Shown: positions 55,455 through 64,000 of the stretch, one piece after another
Position numbering within the stretch: position 1 is the stretch's first letter
How the letters are laid out: the number at the start of each line of letters is the position of its first letter
Assembly (NCBI RefSeq): GCF_018145875.1
Contig: NZ_JAGSSV010000008.1
Span: forward strand, 62,001-126,000
Reading direction: 5' to 3'
Origin: Marinomonas vulgaris
GTDB taxonomy: Bacteria > Pseudomonadota > Gammaproteobacteria > Pseudomonadales > Marinomonadaceae
DNA: 64,000 bases
Made by a program: the position numbers and the translations under genes
The notes under the pieces: model-generated
Told to the model about the DNA's origin: nothing
Database searches by the model: none
What the model saw: only the letters and a program-made list of their open reading frames with translations

Positions 55455-56060
55455 TCACGACTGTTCGTCGTCGATAATGCCATCGTCTGGGTAGTCTTCA
55501 GACAATTCATAAGCGTCGTCACCCATGTCGTCGTTTGCTAACAACAAGGCTTCTTCGTACGCGCCACCGAACTCAATTCGAGTGATGTCGTACAAATCGT
55601 ATTCGAAAGTATCGTCAAACCAGCGCGCATCAGAGCCGATTTCTTCCAACTCATAAGTCACCGCATCAGCGCGCACCACGCGGCCGATTTCACAGCTGTC
55701 TGGCTCCACTTCTTCACGGTGCAAGGTCACCAGACCAAACTCTTCGCTGATATCAATCAGCAATACAGCCAAATCATCGAGTTCTACTTCTGGGTCAACG
55801 ACCTCTTCGCCACGAAGTGTCAGCACTCTTTTTTGGAAGTCATTAAAGGGAGCAGGATGGGCAAAATCACTGATATCTTCTAAAAAGAGGATTTGATAGC
55901 CATTAAGACGAACACTGTCGTCGACCAATTGGAGCAGAACCATTTCTTCGTTGGCATCCACAACAAAACCGTCGGTCCAACTTTCTGGTCCGTCCAACTC
56001 TTCACGAAAAATGCGAACTACATTGTTTCGAGTGCGGGCTTTTTCCAATTCGATGAGCAT
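55455..56060 (-). CDS. Conserved acidic protein of unknown function
   Basis: A 201-residue, very acidic, soluble protein without signal or membrane segments. The N-terminal half (MLIELEKARTRNNVVRIFRE, FVVDANEEMVLLQLVDDS) looks like a small beta-rich Sm/Tudor-like fold, repeated weakly from about residue 100 (DLAVLLIDISEEFGLVTL). The tail is an Asp/Glu run. The family is not recognised. Confidence 0.7.
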   Translation of the reverse strand: MLIELEKARTRNNVVRIFREELDGPESWTDGFVVDANEEMVLLQLVDDSVRLNGYQILFLEDISDFAHPAPFNDFQKRVLTLRGEEVVDPEVELDDLAVLLIDISEEFGLVTLHREEVEPDSCEIGRVVRADAVTYELEEIGSDARWFDDTFEYDLYDITRIEFGGAYEEALLLANDDMGDDAYELSEDYPDDGIIDDEQS

Positions 56061-56147
56061 ATCGGCTCCCTAAAAAAACGTAAAAAATAAACTTACGCTA
56101 GTGTAAACCCAGCCAGCGTAAGGAACAACTACTCATACCGCATTACA

Positions 56148-56528
56148 CTAATACAATACCGCGTGCCAATTTTCGATCATGGCGATCAAGTCGTCCAAAC
56201 CACACTCGGCCTGAATGCCATCAGTGGAGGTTTGGTAAAAACTTTCTTGAGTATCGAACATGGCTTTAATTTCTTCTTCTGCCGAATCCAAGTCAATCTG
56301 ACGAGAGACCGAAATCCCCTCTTCGCTGACGATCACATCAAAGGGACCGTGTTTGAACGTGGTACTTTCTTTTTCGTTTTCGGCCAAACGCGCCGCCAAC
56401 AATACGCGCTGAATGCTTTCTAAGTCGCGAACGTATTCCGTCACCCATTCGCCAATCGCGGCAAATTCGTACCCGGTGTAAATTCGATAATGATTTTCGT
56501 CCTGATCAAACGCAATTTCATAATCCAT
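56148..56528 (-). CDS. YacL-like (UPF0231) acidic protein
   Basis: A 126-residue acidic protein starting MDYEIAFDQDENHYRIY, with a layout like E. coli YacL (UPF0231): an N-terminal MDYE, HEVVGHW-like YEFAAIGEWVTEYV, and C-terminal CGLDDLIAMIENW. Function unknown. The ATG at 56528 is chosen over 56543, which would touch the GTPase gene stop at 56540. Follows the YlqF-type GTPase gene. Confidence 0.7.
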   Translation of the reverse strand: MDYEIAFDQDENHYRIYTGYEFAAIGEWVTEYVRDLESIQRVLLAARLAENEKESTTFKHGPFDVIVSEEGISVSRQIDLDSAEEEIKAMFDTQESFYQTSTDGIQAECGLDDLIAMIENWHAVLY

Positions 56529-56539
56529 GATCCTGAACC

Positions 56540-57559
56540 TCACTGTTTATTATCTGTGTTCTCAATTTCACTGGCATCAAGGGTATCGCTGTCTGCCTTG
56601 TTTTTTTGTGCTTGTCGATAAGCGAGATTGCTTGCTTGTTGACGTTGAGGCACCGCCGCTGCCAAACGCGCCAAACGGGCGGCTTCTTTTTTCGCTTTCG
56701 CTTCTTCGACTAGGCGCTCTTCGTGGGCGATCATCTCTGGGGTTTCCATCACATAAGGCCCAATGGCGCCGGTTCTCACGTCACTTAAAAACACTTCGGC
56801 AGACTTGTGCATGTCGACCTTACCGCCAGAGCGCAAAGCGCCTCGCTTGGAACCAATCACTTTTAATACATCGTAAGCGTCCGTCGACATGTTCTTAAGT
56901 TTATAACGCGACACCAGGGCGTCGGTGTAATCCGTCATGAAAAACTTCAAACCAACCAAAGCAACGTCTTCATAATCGATCGCGGTATCACGCACCGCGC
57001 CAGTCACGGCTAATCGATAACTGGCATCGGGGTTTTCAATCTTAGGCCACAAAATCCCTGGGGTGTCTAATATCTGAAAGCCGTTGGTCACTTTCAATTT
57101 TTGCTGGGATTTGGTCACCGCGGGTTCATTGCCCACTTTAGCGACTCGCTTGCCAAGCAAGGCATTCATCAAACTGGATTTGCCCACGTTTGGAATGCCG
57201 GCAATCATGGCGCGAATGGGTTTTTCGGCGCTACCCCGATGGGGCACCATTTGGCTAACCCATTGGCTAATTTTGGCAACATCGGCTTTATCTAGTGTAG
57301 AAAAAGGATGCGCCATAATGGTCGCATTGCCTTGCCAATGTGTCAGCCATAGATCTAAGCGTTCGCGGTCGGCCAAATCTTTTTTATTCAATAAGCGCAA
57401 TACCGGCACTTCGCCACGTAACGTATTGAGCATGGGGTTTTGGCTGGAGTCAGGAATACGGGCATCCAACACTTCAATCACAATATCAACTTGTGTCATT
57501 ACGTCTTCAATTTCTCGACGCGCTTTATTCATGTGCCCTGGATACCACTGAACGCTCAC
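56540..57559 (-). CDS. Ribosome biogenesis GTPase, YlqF/RbgA family
   Basis: A 339-residue circularly permuted GTPase: MSVQWYPGHMNKARREIED, then G4 LLNKKDL, G1 IPNVGKSSLMNALL and G3 LDTPGILWPK. Bacillus RbgA matures the 50S subunit. The C-terminus is an Ala/Lys/Arg-rich helix (about 285-325). Divergent from the putative small RNA/peptide transporter region. Confidence 0.93.
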   Translation of the reverse strand: MSVQWYPGHMNKARREIEDVMTQVDIVIEVLDARIPDSSQNPMLNTLRGEVPVLRLLNKKDLADRERLDLWLTHWQGNATIMAHPFSTLDKADVAKISQWVSQMVPHRGSAEKPIRAMIAGIPNVGKSSLMNALLGKRVAKVGNEPAVTKSQQKLKVTNGFQILDTPGILWPKIENPDASYRLAVTGAVRDTAIDYEDVALVGLKFFMTDYTDALVSRYKLKNMSTDAYDVLKVIGSKRGALRSGGKVDMHKSAEVFLSDVRTGAIGPYVMETPEMIAHEERLVEEAKAKKEAARLARLAAAVPQRQQASNLAYRQAQKNKADSDTLDASEIENTDNKQ

Positions 57560-57689
57560 CCTAAAACTCCTCTTTTTTGCCCTAGATATTTTCGGTGGCG
57601 GATTCTACCACAGCTTACAATAAGAAAGAGAAAATACTCTGGTTAACTCTCAATCTATTATCACGAACACAACGCGCTTTATTTTATTA

Positions 57690-57924
57690 AAGCAGGTTAT
57701 TCCATGAAAAGAATGAATATCGACACAAGGGACTGGATTTAATCTGATTCAAATCAAGGTAAGTCAGCGCAATCTATCTATACTCGTTTATTCCAGAGTA
57801 AGCGCAGGCGAGGAATCTGCACCGAGCCAAGGGCGCGAATCTGGTTGTTCTCTCGATTGGACCGACAACGGAATCTTTGTCATATGGTCTGTTAGCCGAG
57901 GCTGTGTGTGGCCTCGGCTTTTTT
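57690..57924 (+). ncRNA. Putative structured RNA ending in a strong terminator
   Basis: The 462-base gap between the GTPase and the transporter has no good gene but holds signs of a plus-strand RNA. GACC-GACAA (57860-57868) pairs with TTGTC (57877-57881) and GGTC (57886-57889) around an ACGGAAT-containing loop. GCAG/CTGC (57804-57820) presents an AGGA loop. The terminator at 57895 follows. The 5' end is uncertain. It may be a trans-acting sRNA, or a leader that attenuates the transporter operon. No known family was recognised. Confidence 0.45.
57895..57924 (+). terminator. Strong intrinsic terminator upstream of the peptide transporter
   Basis: GCCGAGGC / TGTGTGTG / GCCTCGGC followed by six T. 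No plus-strand protein gene precedes it, so it ends a non-coding or leader transcript. Confidence 0.93.
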
Positions 57925-58021
57925 ATGCCTGATGCCTACCCTTTCGCCAATCTTACTGTCTTTTTAGGTGCTTTTTTGCAAAAATACCCCTTCACTGATG
58001 TATTGGGTACAAAAAGACACA

Positions 58022-59554
58022 ATGAAAATACAGCTTATTATACTTTATTGTTTCAGCTTGTTCTTATGGACAAATGCCCACGCCACGACGTTAAGAATGG
58101 CATTCGATGCCGATCCGATCTCCCTCGACCCTCACGAACAATTGTCTGAGGGCACCTTACAGTTTTCCCATTTGGTGTTTGACCCCTTACTACGCTGGAC
58201 AAAAGACGGCCAATTCGAGGCGCGTCTTGCGACTCATTGGGAACGTATCGATGACCAAACCATGCGTTTTTATCTGCGAGAAAACGTCACTTTCCGTACT
58301 GGTCACCCTTTTTCAGCCGACGACGTTATCTACACCATTCAACGGCTTAAAAAATCCCCCGATTTTCGCGCCATGTTCGATACGGTAGAAACCGTGACAA
58401 AAGTGAATGACTTCGCAATCGATGTCCACACCGTTCACCCCAACCCCTTATTGCTTAATATCATGGCGTACGTCTTCCCTTTAGACCGCCTGTTTTATGC
58501 GGGCAAAGATCAAATCATCAAATACGGCGACTCTTTTGCCTCCCACAATGTATCGGGCACCGGCCCCTTCATTCTTGAAAGCAGAGAACTAGGCTCCAAG
58601 ATGGTACTCAATCGTAACCCAAATTATTGGGATGCGGCGTCAAAAGGCAACGTCGATCACATCATCATGACGCCTATTCGTGCGGACTCCACCCGTTTAG
58701 CCGCGCTCTTATCGGATGACGTTGATTTTATTTCTCCTGTCTCTCCTATTGATATCAAACGCGCCAAACTGTCTGATGACATCCAGTTAGTCACCATACC
58801 GAGCACCAGTATTTTATTGCTGCACATGAACCAACAAAGACGTGAAGAATTTCGCGACGTACGCGTCAGAGAAGCGATTAACTTGGCCATTAACCAAACG
58901 TTAATTGTTGAGAAGATACTTAAAAACTATGCGACACCTGCCGGTCAACTGAGTCACCCGCGTTTTTTAGGCCATCAAGAAGCACTCATTCCTAAATACG
59001 ATCTCGACAAAGCGAAGCAGTTGATGAAACAGGCAGGCTATGAAAAAGGCTTTAGAGTCAGTATGATGGCGCCGAATAATCGCTATATTAATGATGAGAT
59101 TGTCGCGCAAGCCATCGCCGCCATGTTGGCAAAAATCAACATCACGGTGGATTTGAAAACCTTACCGAAAGCGCAGTACTTTAAAGAGTTCTCGCTCAAA
59201 AGTGCCGACATTATGACCCTAGGCTGGCAATCTGACACCATGGATTCGAACAATATTTTTGAGTTTGTGATCGCCTGCATCGATGAGAAAACTGGCATGG
59301 GCGCCTACAACGCCAGCCAATATTGTCAACCCGAAATTGACCAACGCATTAAACAAGCTAACCGTGAAATGATCCCAGAAAAACGCCAACGCCTGCTGCA
59401 AGAGATTGAAACTATTTTGTACCGAGAAGCGGCCATCGTGCCTCTGTATTGGCAATCTATTATTTGGGCGGCAAAAAATGACGTTCATGTTGGTGACATC
59501 ATCAATGACCAAAATAACCCTTATCTGGGGGACTTGTTCATTGAAACTCGATAA
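58022..59554 (+). CDS. Peptide/nickel ABC transporter substrate-binding protein (family 5)
   Basis: A 510-residue periplasmic SBP of the DppA/OppA family. The signal peptide is about 1-22 (ending AHA); then come TLRMAFDADPISLDPHEQ, GTGPFILESRELGS and FRDVRVREAINLAIN. The ATG at 58022 begins at the signal; a TTG-led frame reaches 57968. The first gene of a five-gene transporter set; the peptide or other ligand is not known. Confidence 0.92.
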   Translation: MKIQLIILYCFSLFLWTNAHATTLRMAFDADPISLDPHEQLSEGTLQFSHLVFDPLLRWTKDGQFEARLATHWERIDDQTMRFYLRENVTFRTGHPFSADDVIYTIQRLKKSPDFRAMFDTVETVTKVNDFAIDVHTVHPNPLLLNIMAYVFPLDRLFYAGKDQIIKYGDSFASHNVSGTGPFILESRELGSKMVLNRNPNYWDAASKGNVDHIIMTPIRADSTRLAALLSDDVDFISPVSPIDIKRAKLSDDIQLVTIPSTSILLLHMNQQRREEFRDVRVREAINLAINQTLIVEKILKNYATPAGQLSHPRFLGHQEALIPKYDLDKAKQLMKQAGYEKGFRVSMMAPNNRYINDEIVAQAIAAMLAKINITVDLKTLPKAQYFKEFSLKSADIMTLGWQSDTMDSNNIFEFVIACIDEKTGMGAYNASQYCQPEIDQRIKQANREMIPEKRQRLLQEIETILYREAAIVPLYWQSIIWAAKNDVHVGDIINDQNNPYLGDLFIETR

Positions 59555-59626
59555 CGCGGCCCTTCGTAACAACCCGTTCATCGCCCCACTTATTGACTTT
59601 TTTATCTGTAGGAAACACATCGCCTA

Positions 59627-60607
59627 ATGTTAATTTTTCTACTGCGCCGACTGATTCAAGCCTGCGTCGTGATGGCCATTATTAGCCTGATCAGTTTTGC
59701 CATCCAAGACAAACTCGGCGACCCTGTACAACAAATGGTCGGCATGTCGGTGTCGGTGGAAGAACGCAATGCGTTAAGAGAAGAGTTAGGATTGAACGAC
59801 AGCCTACTGACTCAATATGGGCGCTTTCTCCAAAATGCCCTGCAAGGGGATTTAGGGACCTCTTACTACTATAAAGAACCGGTTCTCGACGTTATTTTTG
59901 ACAAGGTGCCTGCCACCTTAGAATTGGCGTTTTGCGCTATCTTGTTGGTGGTGCTGATCGCGACGCCATTAGGCGTCTTGGCGGCGATTAATCCAAAACA
60001 TTGGGTATCGCGCATCCTGATGGTGATCACTTCGATTGGTTTATCCATCCCGATTTTTATCGTTGCCATATTGATGATGTACCTTTTTTCCATCGAATGG
60101 AATCTGGCTCCCAGTTTTGGCCGCGGTCAAACCACCGAGGTCTTCGGCCTATGGCACAGTGGCTTATTCAATCAAGACGGTTTGAGTCACTTATTGCTGC
60201 CCAGTTTGTCATTGGCCATCGCGCTCATGCCGATTTTCACACGCTTGATTCGCGCCGAAATGATGGAAGTACTGCAGTCGGAATACATTCGCTTTGCCTG
60301 GTCGAAAGGTTTGTCCTCCAATCGCATTTACTTTATTCACGCTCTAAAAAACACCATGCTGCCCATTATTACCATTGGTGGCATCCAAGCCGGCACACTG
60401 GTCGCTTACACCATTTTAACGGAGACTATTTTCCAATGGCCGGGGATGGGATTCTTATTTATGGACGCCGTGAGTCGAGTCGATACGCCCCTCATTTCAG
60501 CCTACCTGATAGTGGTTGGCGGCATGTTCGTAGTGACCAACACCATCGTTGATTTGATTTACGGTCTCGTCAACCCCACAGTGCGTTTAGCGAGTCATGG
60601 TTTATGA
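59627..60607 (+). CDS. Peptide/nickel ABC transporter permease (DppB-like)
   Basis: A 326-residue permease with six hydrophobic segments, N-terminal MLIFLLRRLIQACVVMAIIS, the GLNDSLLTQYGRFL loop and the EAA-like cytoplasmic loop RAEMMEVLQSEYIRFAWSKGL. Its stop overlaps the next permease start by 4 bases (ATGA). Confidence 0.95.
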   Translation: MLIFLLRRLIQACVVMAIISLISFAIQDKLGDPVQQMVGMSVSVEERNALREELGLNDSLLTQYGRFLQNALQGDLGTSYYYKEPVLDVIFDKVPATLELAFCAILLVVLIATPLGVLAAINPKHWVSRILMVITSIGLSIPIFIVAILMMYLFSIEWNLAPSFGRGQTTEVFGLWHSGLFNQDGLSHLLLPSLSLAIALMPIFTRLIRAEMMEVLQSEYIRFAWSKGLSSNRIYFIHALKNTMLPIITIGGIQAGTLVAYTILTETIFQWPGMGFLFMDAVSRVDTPLISAYLIVVGGMFVVTNTIVDLIYGLVNPTVRLASHGL

Positions 60608-61542
60608 AGCACCTTAAAAAAGACATCCTGCACCCTATTTCAGACACGCGCATGAGTCATATTTGGTCGGGCATCATTGGTGACAAACTGGCTGTACTGG
60701 CACTGATTATTTTCGCATTTTATTGCTTAGTCGCCTTGCTCGCCCCTTTGTTAGCGCCTTTCGATGTCAATGATGTGCATTTTATGGATTTGCTAAACGC
60801 TGAAATTGCACCGAGTTGGATTACTCACGACTACCGTTTTCTGCTTGGCACCGACGCACAAGGGCGAGATCTGCTGTCTGTTATTTTATACGGCACCCGC
60901 TTGTCGCTGACGATCGGGATTTGTGCCGTACTCATCCAAGCCACTCTTGGCATTTGCATTGGCTTGGTGGCGGGTTACCTTGGCGGGCGTATCGATAACT
61001 TTTTGATGCGCTGCGCCGACATTCAATTATCTTTTTCCAACATGATGGTCGCCATTGTATTTTTAGCGATTTTTCAGTCGTTATTTGGCATGGCGCTTTA
61101 TCAGCAATTTGCCATGATCATTTTGATTTTAGTGATTGGCCTAAGCGAATGGCCCCTTTTTGCTCGCACCATTCGAGCGTCGGTATTGGCTGAAAAACAA
61201 CAGGAATACGTCGACGCGGCCAGAGTGATGGGCTTCGGCTCCAAACGCATTATGTTTCGCCATATTTTGCCTAATACGTTGTCGCCCATCTTGGTTATTT
61301 TCACCATTCAAATTGCCAACGCCATCATTGCCGAAGCCGCGTTATCGTTTTTGGGGCTCGGCATGCCTTCCTCAGAACCTTCTCTTGGCGCCCTTATTTC
61401 GGAAGGTTTTGCTTACATGTTCTCAGGGTCTTGGTGGATATGCGTTCTTCCCAGTGTGACCTTGATCATTCTTATTTTGGCGATGAATTTACTGGGCGAT
61501 TGGCTACGTGATCACCTGAATCCAAAGGTGTACAAAGACTAA
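60604..61542 (+). CDS. Peptide/nickel ABC transporter permease (DppC-like)
   Basis: A 312-residue permease, typical N-terminal region HIWSGIIGDKLAVLALIIF, LGTDAQGRDLLSVILYGTRLSL read in parts, and the EAA loop YVDAARVMGFGSKRIMFRHILP (read as YVDAARVMGFGS). Partner of the DppB-like protein. Confidence 0.95.
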   Translation: MKHLKKDILHPISDTRMSHIWSGIIGDKLAVLALIIFAFYCLVALLAPLLAPFDVNDVHFMDLLNAEIAPSWITHDYRFLLGTDAQGRDLLSVILYGTRLSLTIGICAVLIQATLGICIGLVAGYLGGRIDNFLMRCADIQLSFSNMMVAIVFLAIFQSLFGMALYQQFAMIILILVIGLSEWPLFARTIRASVLAEKQQEYVDAARVMGFGSKRIMFRHILPNTLSPILVIFTIQIANAIIAEAALSFLGLGMPSSEPSLGALISEGFAYMFSGSWWICVLPSVTLIILILAMNLLGDWLRDHLNPKVYKD

Positions 61543-61543
61543 A

Positions 61544-62542
61544 ATGAATTTATTAAGCGTCAGTCACTTACACGTGAATTTTCAAGTTAAGCAGCATTCG
61601 CTGCCGGCGTTGATCGATGTCAGCTTTACACTTAATCGTGGCGAGCGCATTGCTATTGTCGGCGAATCTGGTGCCGGTAAATCCGTCTTAGGGTTTTCCA
61701 TTGTGAACCTCATCAGCAAGCCGGGTTACATCAAATCGGGCTCGGTCAAGCTGGACAACAAAGAGCTAACCAAGATGAACTTGCGCCAGCTGCAAGAGGT
61801 GCGCGGCAAACGCATCGCGATGATTTTCCAAGACCCCATGATGACGCTCAATCCAGTACTGACCATAGGCCAACAGCTGGTTGAAACCATTCGCAGCCAC
61901 ACTAAAATCAATTACAAAGACGCCAGAAACATCACAATTGAAAAGCTGCATAACGTGCAGATTTCCTCGCCAGAAAAGCGCTTTGATCAATACCCTCATG
62001 AGCTGTCGGGCGGCATGCGCCAACGGGTTATTATCGCGTCTGTGCTCTTGCTCAATCCTGACATCATCATTGCCGACGAACCCACCACGGCCCTCGATGT
62101 CACCATTCAAGCCGAAATCCTCCAGCTATTACTGGCGATCTGCCGAGACAACGGCGTCGCCTTGGTGTTGATCAGCCATGATCTTGGGGTGGTGTCTAAA
62201 GTCGCCGAACGCACACTGGTGATGTACGCCGGTCAAATTGTCGAAGAAGGACCAACGCTGGAAATCATCAATGATCCTCAGCACCCTTACACTCAAGGTT
62301 TATTAAATGCCTTGCCACAAATGACGCTGCCAGGGCAGCGTTTAAATCAAATTAAAGGCAGTATGCCATCGTTAACGGAGCGCCCAACTGGTTGTGCGTT
62401 TCACCCTCGTTGCCCTTACGCCACCGATAAATGCCGCCAAGAATCCCCTTCTTTTATTTACAGCGGCGTTTCCAGTGTCGCCTGTTTTATGATTGAAGAC
62501 ATGATTGACGAGACAGACCGTGATGAGGATGAACAGCTATGA
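61544..62542 (+). CDS. Peptide/nickel ABC transporter ATPase (DppD-like)
   Basis: A 332-residue ATPase: Walker A GESGAGKS, signature LSGGMRQR, Walker [13 protein letters not shown], and the C-terminal oligopeptide-transporter domain with the cysteines [14 protein letters not shown]. It starts one base after the permease stop and overlaps the next ATPase by 4 bases. Confidence 0.96.
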   Translation: MNLLSVSHLHVNFQVKQHSLPALIDVSFTLNRGERIAIVGESGAGKSVLGFSIVNLISKPGYIKSGSVKLDNKELTKMNLRQLQEVRGKRIAMIFQDPMMTLNPVLTIGQQLVETIRSHTKINYKDARNITIEKLHNVQISSPEKRFDQYPHELSGGMRQRVIIASVLLLNPDIIIADEPTTALDVTIQAEILQLLLAICRDNGVALVLISHDLGVVSKVAERTLVMYAGQIVEEGPTLEIINDPQHPYTQGLLNALPQMTLPGQRLNQIKGSMPSLTERPTGCAFHPRCPYATDKCRQESPSFIYSGVSSVACFMIEDMIDETDRDEDEQL

Positions 62543-63561
62543 CCACACCACTCATCCAAATTCGCGGCCTAGAAAAAACCTTCACCACCAACGAAAGCTG
62601 GTTAGGACAATGGCGCTTTCGTCGCGGTAAATTCAGCAAACAAAAAAGTCATGTACATGCGCTAAATGGCGTAGACCTGACGATCTATCAAGGGGAAACC
62701 CTGTGCGTAGTAGGCGAAACTGGCTGCGGAAAATCCACCCTGGCAAGAGTGATTATGGGGCTTGCGGCCCCCAGCGCTGGGGAAATCGATTACTTAGCAG
62801 AGCGTATCGATCATCTTAATGATCGCCAGCGCATGTTTTTCCGTCGTCGAATGCAGATGGTATTTCAAAACCCCTATGCGTCTTTGAATCCGCGAATGAC
62901 GGTGTACCAAACCCTCAGTGAACCCATTTCGTTCCATAACCCGCTGTTTACTCAAAGCCAAGTGGACGAGAAAATTGAGGAACTGCTCGAATCGGTTGGC
63001 ATTTCAGCGTCCAGCTCAAATCGTTATCCCCATGAATTTTCTGGCGGTCAGCGTCAGCGTCAGCGTATTAGTTTGGCGCGCGCTTTGTCGGTTGAACCGG
63101 ATTTTATCGTCGCCGACGAGCCTTTGTCCGCCTTAGATGTGTCTGTCCAAGCGCAAGTGTTGAACCTGATGATGGACAAACAAGAAGAGCGCAATCTTAG
63201 CTACCTGTTTATTACCCACGACTTAGCCGTAGTGGAACACTTTGCGACACGCGTTGCGGTGATGTATTTGGGGCGCATTTGCGAACTGTCGTCACGAGAA
63301 ACCCTATTTGGCTCACCCAAGCACCCTTACACTCAAGCCTTGTTGTCTGCCATCCCCCGTTTAGACAGCAACACCGCCGAACCGATTCGCTTAATTGGCG
63401 AAGTGCCGACGCCCACAGAAAAGCCTGTCGGTTGCGTGTTTCAAGCGCGTTGTCCGTATGCGAATCAGCGTTGCTACGAATCTTCCCCTGCAATGGTGCT
63501 ACAAACCGATGGCAGCAGCGTGGCGTGTCATGCTATTGAGGAGGGTCGTTTATGGAAATAA
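62539..63561 (+). CDS. Peptide/nickel ABC transporter ATPase (DppF-like)
   Basis: A 340-residue ATPase: Walker A GETGCGKS, signature FSGGQRQR, Walker B FIVADEPLSALD, and the C-terminal CVFQARCPYANQRC cluster. It completes the two-ATPase module. Its last 10 bases overlap the LysR gene start. Confidence 0.96.
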   Translation: MTTPLIQIRGLEKTFTTNESWLGQWRFRRGKFSKQKSHVHALNGVDLTIYQGETLCVVGETGCGKSTLARVIMGLAAPSAGEIDYLAERIDHLNDRQRMFFRRRMQMVFQNPYASLNPRMTVYQTLSEPISFHNPLFTQSQVDEKIEELLESVGISASSSNRYPHEFSGGQRQRQRISLARALSVEPDFIVADEPLSALDVSVQAQVLNLMMDKQEERNLSYLFITHDLAVVEHFATRVAVMYLGRICELSSRETLFGSPKHPYTQALLSAIPRLDSNTAEPIRLIGEVPTPTEKPVGCVFQARCPYANQRCYESSPAMVLQTDGSSVACHAIEEGRLWK

Positions 63562-64000
63562 GATGGCTTGAAGACTTTATTGCTTTGGCAAAAACTCGTC
63601 ACTTTTCTCGAGCGGCCGATGAACAAAACGTTACTCAGCCGACCTTTAGTCGCCGTATCAAGCTGCTTGAAGAGGAAATGCGCGTCACCCTGATTGACCG
63701 CAATACCTTGCCGCTGTCGCTCACCCCGGCCGGGGAAGTGTTCTTACAGAGTGCCGAGTTAATCACTCGACAACTAAAAGACACCAAAGAGCGCTGCCAA
63801 GAAATTCGTAAACAAGAAGAATCGCAAATTCGTTTCGTCACCACACAAACTCTTTTTTTGAGCGCTTACAAAGAAGTCATTGCGCCTTTTTGTGAAGAGA
63901 TTGGCATGGAATTGGACATCAATATGAAGTCCAGCTCTTGGCTGGGCATCGATTTTGTTAACTCCTTGATGGAACAAAAATGCGACGTGATGCTGTGCTA
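63552..64000 (+). CDS. LysR-family transcriptional regulator, 3' end outside window
   Basis: The first 149 codons of a LysR regulator: HTH MEIRWLEDFIALAKTRHFSR, AADEQNVTQPTFSRRIKLLEE. It begins inside the dppF-like gene, so it is translated from the transporter message and may be its local regulator. Confidence 0.92.
   Translation, partial: MEIRWLEDFIALAKTRHFSRAADEQNVTQPTFSRRIKLLEEEMRVTLIDRNTLPLSLTPAGEVFLQSAELITRQLKDTKERCQEIRKQEESQIRFVTTQTLFLSAYKEVIAPFCEEIGMELDINMKSSSWLGIDFVNSLMEQKCDVMLC

Noticed and set aside
57745-57760. T-loop-like GATTCAAATC suggesting a tRNA
   Set aside because: The flanking bases do not form a 5-bp T-stem, and no acceptor or anticodon arm can be drawn.
57720-57895. 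A definite CsrB/RsmY-type RNA
   Set aside because: Five GGA triplets in about 200 bases is near chance, and no GacA-type upstream palindrome was found; kept only as an unassigned RNA candidate.
60001-60552. 183-codon plus-strand frame inside the DppB-like permease gene
   Set aside because: Shadow frame rich in His, Trp and Arg with no family likeness; the permease frame is certain.
1-64000. CRISPR arrays, insertion sequences, prophage or defence islands
   Set aside because: No spaced direct repeats, transposase or integrase motifs, or defence gene families were seen; gene content is core-like throughout.

Overview
The window looks like chromosomal DNA of a marine gammaproteobacterium of the Oceanospirillales type, most like Marinomonas. 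This is inferred from protein similarity and gene order (dsbD / accBC / prmA / dusB-fis / purHD; methyltransferase-rnhA-dnaQ divergent from gloB and mltD), a NhaB sodium/proton antiporter, TRAP and peptide ABC uptake systems, and moderate GC. It is almost entirely core and housekeeping DNA. I see no insertion sequence, prophage, CRISPR array, rRNA or tRNA.

Layout. 1-3.5 kb (mostly minus strand): the 3'-truncated gene of an M19-dipeptidase-like protein, a GNAT acetyltransferase, a DUF2333 membrane protein and a lipoprotein. 3.6-14.6 kb (plus): dsbD, accB-accC, prmA, a zinc-ribbon/DUF3426 protein, dusB-fis, purH-purD. 14.6-20.3 kb: a small membrane protein, a 7TM sensor with degenerate kinase and receiver parts, a HIT protein, coq7, pdxH, an AlkB-like dioxygenase and a DUF1624 membrane protein. 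20.3-24.4 kb: the class Ia ribonucleotide reductase operon nrdA-nrdB-yfaE behind two NrdR boxes. 24.4-33.8 kb: a CDP-alcohol phosphatidyltransferase, a YbfF-like esterase, a minus-strand unit of prephenate dehydratase, TonB-dependent receptor and periplasmic protein, a stand-alone yidD, acs with an adjacent LuxR-type response regulator, and a methyltransferase.

33.9-46.9 kb: a HAD hydrolase, a TAXI-type TRAP transporter behind a candidate sigma-54 promoter, sohB, nhaB with a structured leader, dnaQ-rnhA-methyltransferase, gloB, mltD, ppnP and a LysR regulator that has no usable ATG start. 47-57.6 kb: a DEAD-box helicase, a DUF1285 protein, a divergent MetF-like protein, an LPS core/lipid A group (heptosyltransferase, KdkA, LpxL-type acyltransferase), fatty acid cis/trans isomerase, two small acidic proteins and a YlqF-type GTPase. 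57.6-64 kb: a 462-base non-coding stretch with a likely structured RNA and strong terminator, then a complete peptide/nickel-type ABC transporter operon (SBP, two permeases, two ATPases) that overlaps a LysR regulator cut by the window end.

The strongest candidates for a second look are the structured RNA at about 57.7-57.92 kb, the pheA/TonB receptor/periplasmic protein operon, the degenerate 7TM hybrid kinase, the sigma-54 promoter of the TRAP operon, the nhaB leader, the possible ATT start of the LysR gene, and enzyme homologues lacking family catalytic residues (the M19-like and MetF-like proteins). No wholly new multi-gene system is evident.
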